NCBI GenBank assembly: GCA_029718625.1
Contig: CM056395.1
Coordinates: 21,044,246 to 21,108,245 of the forward strand
Direction of reading: 5' to 3'
Length of the DNA: 64,000 bases
From: Synaphobranchus kaupii
Lineage: Eukaryota > Chordata > Actinopteri > Anguilliformes > Synaphobranchidae
Made by a program: the position numbers and the translations under genes. Below are positions 54,101 to 63,100 of this stretch, piece by piece. The notes below the pieces were generated by a model. That model was given only the letters and a program-made list of their open reading frames with translations, was not told where the DNA came from and did no database searches. The stretch's first letter is position 1. Every line of letters starts with the position of its first letter.

Positions 54101-57100
54101 TCAGTTCAGCAAAGCAGGGTGTTTACACATAAATTAGTTTCTTATGTTTCTGTTTATCTGTTGCTATTATTTCAAAGAGCGCCACCTATAATAATTTGAT
54201 CATAACAATAGGGCCTATAATAATTTGATCATAACAATAGGGCCTGTATTTACGCCGAAACAAATCTGCTCTAATAACCACAAAACTTGCTAGATTAGAT
54301 GCTTTGGGATAAAACTTACAAAAGATGTAGCAGCATTATACAGTTAGTGGAAACACAATGGAGCCAATGCTAACATGTGATTTTCCTGTACAACAAAAGG
54401 GGCATTTACACTGGAGTTTGCTCGGTAGAATAAGTCAAAACAGAGTGTAAAAATCCAGATTTGACGAAAAGGCGCATTCCACAAAATAAGGAGATATCCG
54501 TGCCGCATTCGTAGGTCGCTGGGACACACTTTCACACACCTCAGGAGGTGGTTAATATTTACAGTAAAACTCCCCATCCACCGTGTACGCATCACTTCCT
54601 GTGAGGGGGGGGGTGCGCTCCTGATCGGGTCCAGCCAACCGCAGTCCAGAACAATCCGCCTCGTCTGGGAAAATGGCGAGCAGTGACTATATGAGGCTGA
54701 GGTCTTAGGATTGCCTGCTATCTGCCCAACAGATAACGGCCTTGAATCTGGCCTATTGAGTCTGAAGACCGTTCGGCTTCATTCCGTTTGCATAGAGAGT
54801 TTCCTGGTGTCGTCCCTAATGCCACATCAGCGCCCCCTAGCTTCTCATAGGGTGTCTGCAGGTTACCAGTAGTCATGGAGAGGTGTGACTCTCCTCTGAC
54901 TGTCACCTGCAGCTGAGGGAACACTCCTCTGATCTACTCCAGTCGCAGACTCTGACGTCTGCCAGCGAGGGGCTGTTATGCTCCCTGCAGTTCACACAGC
55001 ACTGCAGAGAGACACAGAGAGGAGACGTAACTCTCTCAGAGTAGCCTGCCCTCGTCTACTGCGGGAGGGAAGAACCCTGGCGGGCTCAAACCCACCTTGC
55101 ACCTGATTGGACGAGGCCGGGTGTGACCTACCGCTGCGTTCTCCCTGAGTCACAGTCCGCTGATGTGGTAGACTGAGACTGAGACTGAGGCTAGTGGGTG
55201 CAGGGCCCAGTCTCTGTGCTGGCAGTGAGCGCCTCTAACCACTCAGGTATTCACTGTTTAAGCACGAGGGACTTGAGTTCACCATTACACGCATTTTCAT
55301 TGGATTGTCCCAGGTAAACTGGAGTAGCGAGAGGCGAGGAGAGAACAGAAAAATCCTTTTCACTCTCACACGATTACAGCTTTTAAATTTGGGCCTTTTC
55401 CCTTTGTGTTATAACGGCCTGGATAATTCCTCAGTTTGCGTTACGACATTATGCGAATCAAATTTCCGCCATTCTGGCTCTCTCAGAATCCACTTACTGT
55501 CCGCCTTCAGCAGGCGTGTAATGTAGGCATGGTCATCCTCACATTGTGTGTCCCCATTAAAATTTCACATGCTCAACGATGTTCGCGCCAAACCAGTCCC
55601 GGCATTTCACATTTAAATCCTTTTTGTTGTTATGTTGTCAGGACATTATTTGTGAGCAGACATTTTGTTTGTACTCTGACACAAGATGGAGGAGTGAGTA
55701 ATTGGTAAACTCAGTCTGCTCAGTTCTTTTTATCAAATAAAAAAAAACACCTGACCGAAATCAAGAGCATTCTTCACAAGTTTTCCAAACAAGGTCATAT
55801 AGGGAGTGATGCATAAATAAACTCAATTAAGTGTTACTGTTTCATATGAACACTACTATACATATCTTAAAAAGGCTACATTTAGTAGCCGGTTTTTTAG
55901 AGTGTGTTCTGTTTTAAGGCTGAGTGCTTCACCCGGTGCATAGGTGTAGTAATTGCAGAACTAGACTTAAGATGTGTTGCTTGAAACACAGACTTCTATG
56001 TGCACTTTTTTTTCTCCTTTCTGCTAACGGTTGTGCTTCTGGAAACTTCTGCAGGTTCTTAAAAAAGAGCCTCAGGACTTTGTGCCCAGGAGCTACTGGG
56101 ACATACTGAGACGAGGCACGAGTCAAGCTCTCTTTTCTGACCTGGCCGAGGTAGTCCCGCCTCCCTCTGTAGACAAGCCTCTGTGATGTCATCATCCCAT
56201 TAGCCTATCCCTATCCCTGTGTCCCATTTATTTATTGAAATTTTTTTTTTTTTGTTCTCACCCGCCTAACCCAGATCACAGGGCAGTTTCTGAAGGGCTT
56301 CCGTTTTAATTTCTCGAAATGTTATCATTTATTAATTTCATTCTTTTCTTTTCTATTTTTTTTTCTGTTGCCCAGTTTGTTTTTTATCATTTCTAAAGCA
56401 TAACCCAGCTGACAATGGTTCAAAGGAACATTTGTTGTATTGCCTTTGTTTTTGCTTTTTGTGAGTGTGCTCATGGTGATCTGTGTACAGTATCTGTGTG
56501 ATTTGACTGTTGTTTTGTTTCTGCCTGCCTGGCTGTCCAGTGACTGTATATCTAAAACCGCACTAACAGGTACTGTGCAGACATGAGTAACATGCAGGAA
56601 GGGCTGAAAAGCTTACGCAGTTTAAGAAGAGTTATGAAATAAGTCTGAATACTATTTTTATGCTGAACAGATTCCTGTATGCAGGGCATCATATGTATAC
56701 ACATAGGAGTTAATGCAGCTATATTTACTGAATCAATCCAACAAAAATAATCGTAAAAAAGGCTATGTCCATTTAAGCCTATTCATTTTCTTTAAGAATA
56801 AGGAAAACAGGAAGAGAAGGTGGTAATTGTTATAAGTTAGCCTCTGACATGCATGTTTGTTTAATATTAAACGCATGTCATTCTGTAAAACCACAGTCTT
56901 ACTCATCTCAGAAATGGTGAGGTTGATATCAGTAATTGTTGGTTTGTTTGGAAAGTGGTAAGTTAGAGGACTGAAGTGATAACTTGCATGTTGTGGGCGT
57001 GGCTCACGGTGTAAGCTTCAAGAATACTTGTGGTCACGCCCTTATGGAATGGACCCAGATTGACAATTCCATGCACATGAAGGGGTTATGTGTTGTTTTT

Positions 57101-60100
57101 GAAGGTCATATGAAGTCATTCATAAGTAGCTAAAAAAAAAAATTTTAAAACAGCAATATGTCTCAGGCAGAAATATTAATATTTGAAGGAAGTGTTGTAC
57201 ACACAGAGTCAGGTAGATATTAGAACAGAAAGTTTCAGGTACATGTAGTAAGTTTCAGCGATATAGTAAAAATTAGTCTTTATTTTTTTAGATACTACAA
57301 TATTTTGCCCTTTTGCCATCTTTCCCTCACAAAAATGTCCCCCCAAGATTTCAACAAAAGCAAATGGGCATGTGTCGTTTGGACCTATCGGTGCAGTAAA
57401 TTGCTGTCTTTCCTGGGACATTTCTGTGTGGGTCACATAGTGCCTTGGTTGCACTTTTCGGTTGGGGATGGAGGGGCAATTACGTGGCAAATGTGGTCAG
57501 ATGTGGCAACATTGTGATTTTACTCACTTTTTATAGAAAATACAAATTAAACGTAAATGAGCAGCGCTACAGGAGACAGTTAGCCGACTCACTGGCCTGA
57601 GTCTGTGGAACTTGATTCACGGAAATGAGAAGAATAACAATAAAGCAGTCGCTCCAAATTGAAATGGAATGAGCCGTAAAGTGCTACCAAGGGCTTTGCT
57701 TTTTTTTTTTTTATTCCTCCCCAGAATGCAATGCACAGTTTGCAAAAAAAAAAAAAAAAAAATTTTAATAAACAAAAGAGTAATAATAACACAGCGAATT
57801 ATCTGCCTCTCCCATCTATGAACATGTGACATTGTGTTGGAATCAAGTTTTTGATTTGAACAGCCAAGTGGAACAATGTCTTCTCTCTCTCTCGTTTGAA
57901 ACACCGTCCTGTCCCGATAGGACTTTAGATTAGAGGTATCCGAGCCGCATGGGATTGTGGGGGCTTGAATGCACACGGCCTTTTGGAAGGGACGCGCGCG
58001 GTGGTCGGCCCGCCCGGTGGTCAGCATGAGTGACATCTCTGCAGGGCGGGGCATGGGTAACCACGGCGATCAGCGGGCCGCCCGTGCCGCAGCGGCCATT
58101 TGCCTTCTTTTCTACCTCCCGGAGAACCCTTCCCCTCCCCCCAATTAGCCTGGGATTGTTGCCCCTTTTTTTTTATTAAACGCCTTTTTCTGAGGGGGTC
58201 TCTTCAGGATTTAGTTGTTACAGTTCCTGTGTTTGTTTTGTTTTTTGTTAGTTTTTTGGTCAACTGTTAGATCTCAAAATGTGTTGAGAGATCCGCTTCC
58301 CCCTCACCCACCCTTGCCCCCCACGACCTCCCTCCTCCCCCCTCTCGTCCCCCGTTCCAGACCACAAATGGAATGCCCCATCGGTAGTTAAACACTTAAT
58401 TGAGCTACTGGCTAATCAGGAACAAGCAGATATTGACTCTTTCTATTCTGTACCTATCCATCTCTTGCCGTTATGAAAATGTCCCTCATCCCCTGAGACA
58501 TTTTCCTAAAGGTGATTTTCTACTTTGTCATTGGCCAGTGGGTCATGGCTCTGACTTAATTTACCTCAAGATGGGCGTCCAGTTTCCAAACACTTACATC
58601 TTACGAATGTGTAATATATGGCACACATATGATAAAATATGTGAGCAATGTATTTTCAAAATACAACAAAACATATTTCATATATAACAGAATATATATA
58701 TATATATATATAGGCATTTTCACTTGTAATCACAGTATGTATTCTAGCATATATGCACAGATAATGTACTTGAAAGGGGCAAAAAGTGATATATTTACAA
58801 TATATGCAATATATTTTAACATATATTGAAAATTCATACCTTATCCATGGTATGATTTATTAACGTTTCTCTTTGGGGCCAGATGTATGGTCACATTTTC
58901 AAATACCAGACAAAGTACATGACGGGGTAGAGGTCTCCATGGTAGCGAGAAAAAGGTGTAACTGGCTCAACAGTGCGATGCGTATCTCTGCGTTGGTCCC
59001 ACGGCGTTTGCGCAGAAGTGCATGGGGCATGGTCCCGTGCTCGCTTTGTGTGTCTCCGGCCGAGTTTTTGAGGGTGTCACAGCAACGCAAAAAACAAAAT
59101 TCTCTTTAAAACTTTGGTGCAGGTTCCCCGGTTGCTGAGTGACACACTTGAAAAAGAGCTCTGTCCTGGTTGTGTGTTTTTTGTGCATGTTGTCTGCGCT
59201 GCTCTATGTTGTGGGAAAGGCTGCAGTTGTGCCCTCGCCTGGATGTGTCTGTGGTTTTGCCCTGATGTCATGCCAGCGGCGGCCAATGAGCAACCAGTAG
59301 GGGCGGGGCAAAGAACTTGTCGTTTATCCTTGTAAGCATCCTGGATTGTTTCCCATGATTAATGAGCATTCCAGTTCCAAAAAGCTCACACTCCAGCAGC
59401 TTATTATTTTAGCTTATTAGTCTCATCCAATTTATCTAATATGTGAGTGCACTTTGCATCAAGTAATTTTCATTTGAGCAAAATTATTATTGAACATAAG
59501 CAGATATGTGACACCATTGTTAAGCGAATTGAAAGTGGGGTCTTGGCAGCAGACCCTTCATACCAAACTGCAAGTTTGGGCCAATCAGGACCGTTCAGGA
59601 TGATAATGTGGATTGGTTTTCTGCCCTCTCCTCCATACGTAGCCCACTGGCCGGCCGCAGCCAGTGAATCCGCTCTACGTTTGTGTATGTGGCCCGTGGC
59701 TTGTCTGTGGACTCCCAGTACAGTTAGCAGCACGGAAGCTTCTGTGACAGAATGGTGCTCTCCCCCCTCCCCCTCCCCCTCCCCCCCTCACAGCGAGCCG
59801 AGGAGAACATGATGATCGACACCACGCTGCTGGTGCACTTCTTCGGAAAGAAGGGAAAAGCTGAACTGACGTTCCAAGATTTTTACAGGTGAGTCACTGG
59901 GTGATATTCATGATTTTTACAGGTAGGGTGATATCATTCAATGATATTTACAGGTATGGCAATACAATATCATTTGATTATATTTACAGGTAGGGCGATA
60001 CAATATCATTTGATGATATTTACAGGTAGGGTGATATCATTTGATGATATTTACAGGTAGGGTGATATCATTTGATGATATTTACAGGTAGGGTGATATC

Positions 60101-63100
60101 ATTTGATGATATTTACAGGTAGCGTGATGTCATTTGATGATATTTATAGGAAGGGTGATATCATATGATGATATTTTCAGGTAGCATGATGTCATTTAAC
60201 ATGATGTCATGATAATTTCAAGGTGTTATTTTGGGGCCACTAAATAAAGAGCAAATCCCAGACTGTGACAGAGCACCCTCTTGTGTCTCTGGGGAGAGTT
60301 CTCTTGACGGTTCCGGTATAATGCAAAACCCAGGGGAATGTGTTTGGCTAGCCATTCAAAGCATCTGTAAGGATTATATACAGTATAATGTGTAGGGAAT
60401 ATGGCTACAGAATGAGAGTAGCCTTTGTAAAAAAAAATAAGACCGAAATCTAAGTATATGAATACATTAGATATTGGATTGGAAATTCTTAAAATTGGTG
60501 CATTATATCACGAGTACAAATCTTTCAGAGCTGGAAATACCTCTCTCTTTCGTACCTTGAATGTGCTACAGTGCTGATAAGTTTTCAGGAAACAGGCTAG
60601 CCCTGTTTTTCCCTCGTTAAAAGCCACAGTCCTGCCCCCCCCCCCCCCCCACAGATTCATGGACAACCTGCAGACTGAGGTTCTGGAGATCGAGTTCCTC
60701 ACCTACTCCAAGGGGATGACCACCATCAGCGAGGAGGACTTTGCCCGAATCCTGCTCCGCTACACCAATGTAGAGAACATCAGCAGCTACCTGGACAACG
60801 TCCGGCACAGCATTCCAGACGAGAAGGTGTGTCTTCTTTCCCAACTCTCCTCCCCCCTCGATCCTATCGGGGCCCCGCCCTCGAGAACCAGTGGCCCCAC
60901 CCCCTGCCCCGTGTCACCCTGGCTCCATCCCAACTGCCCCACCCCTCCACTTATGATCTCAGTTCATCACTGCTCCACATGTTAACATGTCATTTACTAA
61001 CTGAGACACATCAAACTGTTCTTGTGTTATTCTTCCAAGTGCAAAATATGAAGTCTTTTCAATTTTGCCACCATACACTGGGGAACCCTTGAGATTGATT
61101 GACAGGGCGTGTAGTAAACAGCACAAACCGTCTTCTTTTAATCATTTATTTAATTTGCCGATAATACATTTCCTTTTTAAGTGATACTAACTTTCCTGTA
61201 GTGCTTGTAAATGCTGTGGGTGGTGTGTGTGTGTGGCATGCTCGTGTGGTGTTCATACAGTGCTCTCTCTCTTTTTCATGCTGTGGAAGACACAAGAGGT
61301 TTGTCCTTTCTGAAATACCCACATTATTCTCAACAAGGGCCATGCTTCACTTCCACCTCACGCCAGTGTCAGCCGCATGCTGAGGCCTTTGGCTTCTACA
61401 GCCACTTTGATTGGTCAGCCAGGAGGGGAGGGGCTCTAGTAGGCTTTAAGGGAAGGTGCTCAGTTGGTTAGAATTTGAAAGTAAACTTTGTGCTCTGGAA
61501 AGTCATTATTTAAAATTTTTAATTAAAACAGTAAAACATTGGAAATATTTCAAAGTGATTATTTGGAAAAAGACCCCAGTGCTTAGCTGAACTGGGCAGT
61601 GACACAGAATTTCAGTTGCTTCTCACAAGTTTGAATATTGGGTCCATCCAACAAAGCACTTTCCCTCAGTTTTATTTTGTTGTAGAAGAAAGGTTACTAA
61701 AAAATGTGTCTGTAGAGGTAAGAAAAAAGGGATTTAGTAGATCTCACATCAGCATCAGATCTGTCATTTGCACATATATATGTAAATATCATCTGTGTGA
61801 TTCCAGTCTGGAGCGCAACTCTTAAGAGTGATTATTTTTATTGCAATTTTAAAGATAATTTTGCTATTGAATTTCATTATAAATATGAATTATTCAGTAT
61901 TAAATTGCCCCCCCCCCCCCCCTTGCAGGGAATCACATTCGAAGAGTTCAGGTCCTTTTTCCAGTTCCTGAACAACCTGGAGGATTTCGCCATCGCCATG
62001 CAGATGTACAACTTCGCTAGCCGCTCCATCGGCCAAGGTCTGTTCCCCTGCGGCTCACGCCCCTCCTCTTTGTCTCTCTGCAGCCTGGTAAAGCTCTGTG
62101 TACCATAGAGGTTTATTCCTCTCACCTGACTGGAGCCTGTTACAGCTCTGTGTACCATAGAGGTTTATTCCTCTCACCTGACTGGAGCCTGTTACAACTC
62201 TGTGTACCATAGAGGTTTATTCCTCTCACCTGACTGGAGCCTGTTACAGCTCTGTGTACCATAGAGGTTTATTCCTCTCACCTGACTGGAGCCTGTTACA
62301 GCTCTGTGTACCATAGAGGTTTATTCCTCTCACCTGACTGGAGCCTGTTACAACTCTGTGTACCATAGAGGTTTATTCCTCTCACCTGACTGGAGCCTGT
62401 TACAGCTCTGTGTACCATAGAGGTTTATTCCTCTCACCTGACTGGAGCCTGTTACAGCTCTGTGTACCATAGAGGTTTATTCCTCTCACCTGACTGGAGC
62501 CTGTTACAACTCTGTGTACCATAGAGGTTTATTCCTCTCACCTGACTGGAGCCTGTTACAGCTCTGTGTACCATAGAGGTTTATTCCTCTCACCTGACTG
62601 GAGCCTGTTTCAGCTCTTGTGTACCATAGAAGGTTATTCCACTCACCTATCTGGAGCCTTTTACAGCTCTGTGTAGCATAGAAGTTTATTACACTCACCT
62701 GTCTGGAGCCTGGTACAGCTCTGTGTACCATAGAGAGTTCAATGCCTCTCACCTGACTGGTACAGCTCTGTGTACCATAGAAGTTTATTCTGCTCACATG
62801 TCTGCAGCCTGGTACAGATCTTCCTGCCTGTGGGGTTTAGCAACACACAGGAGAGGCCTGTTGATAAAGCCTTTATGCGACTACATAATAATAATAAATA
62901 ATAAACTTTATTTGTATAGCACCTTTCATACATAAAATGCAGCCCAAAGTGCTTCACAACAATAGAAAACAAAATACAGAACAAAAGCAATAGAAGAAAA
63001 ATAGATATAAAAGACAATAGAACATTTACGAGACAATGTCCCTCCTTCGAGGTATATTTGCCCATGGGTGGGAGCAGCATACAGCCTCCACAGTTTGAAT

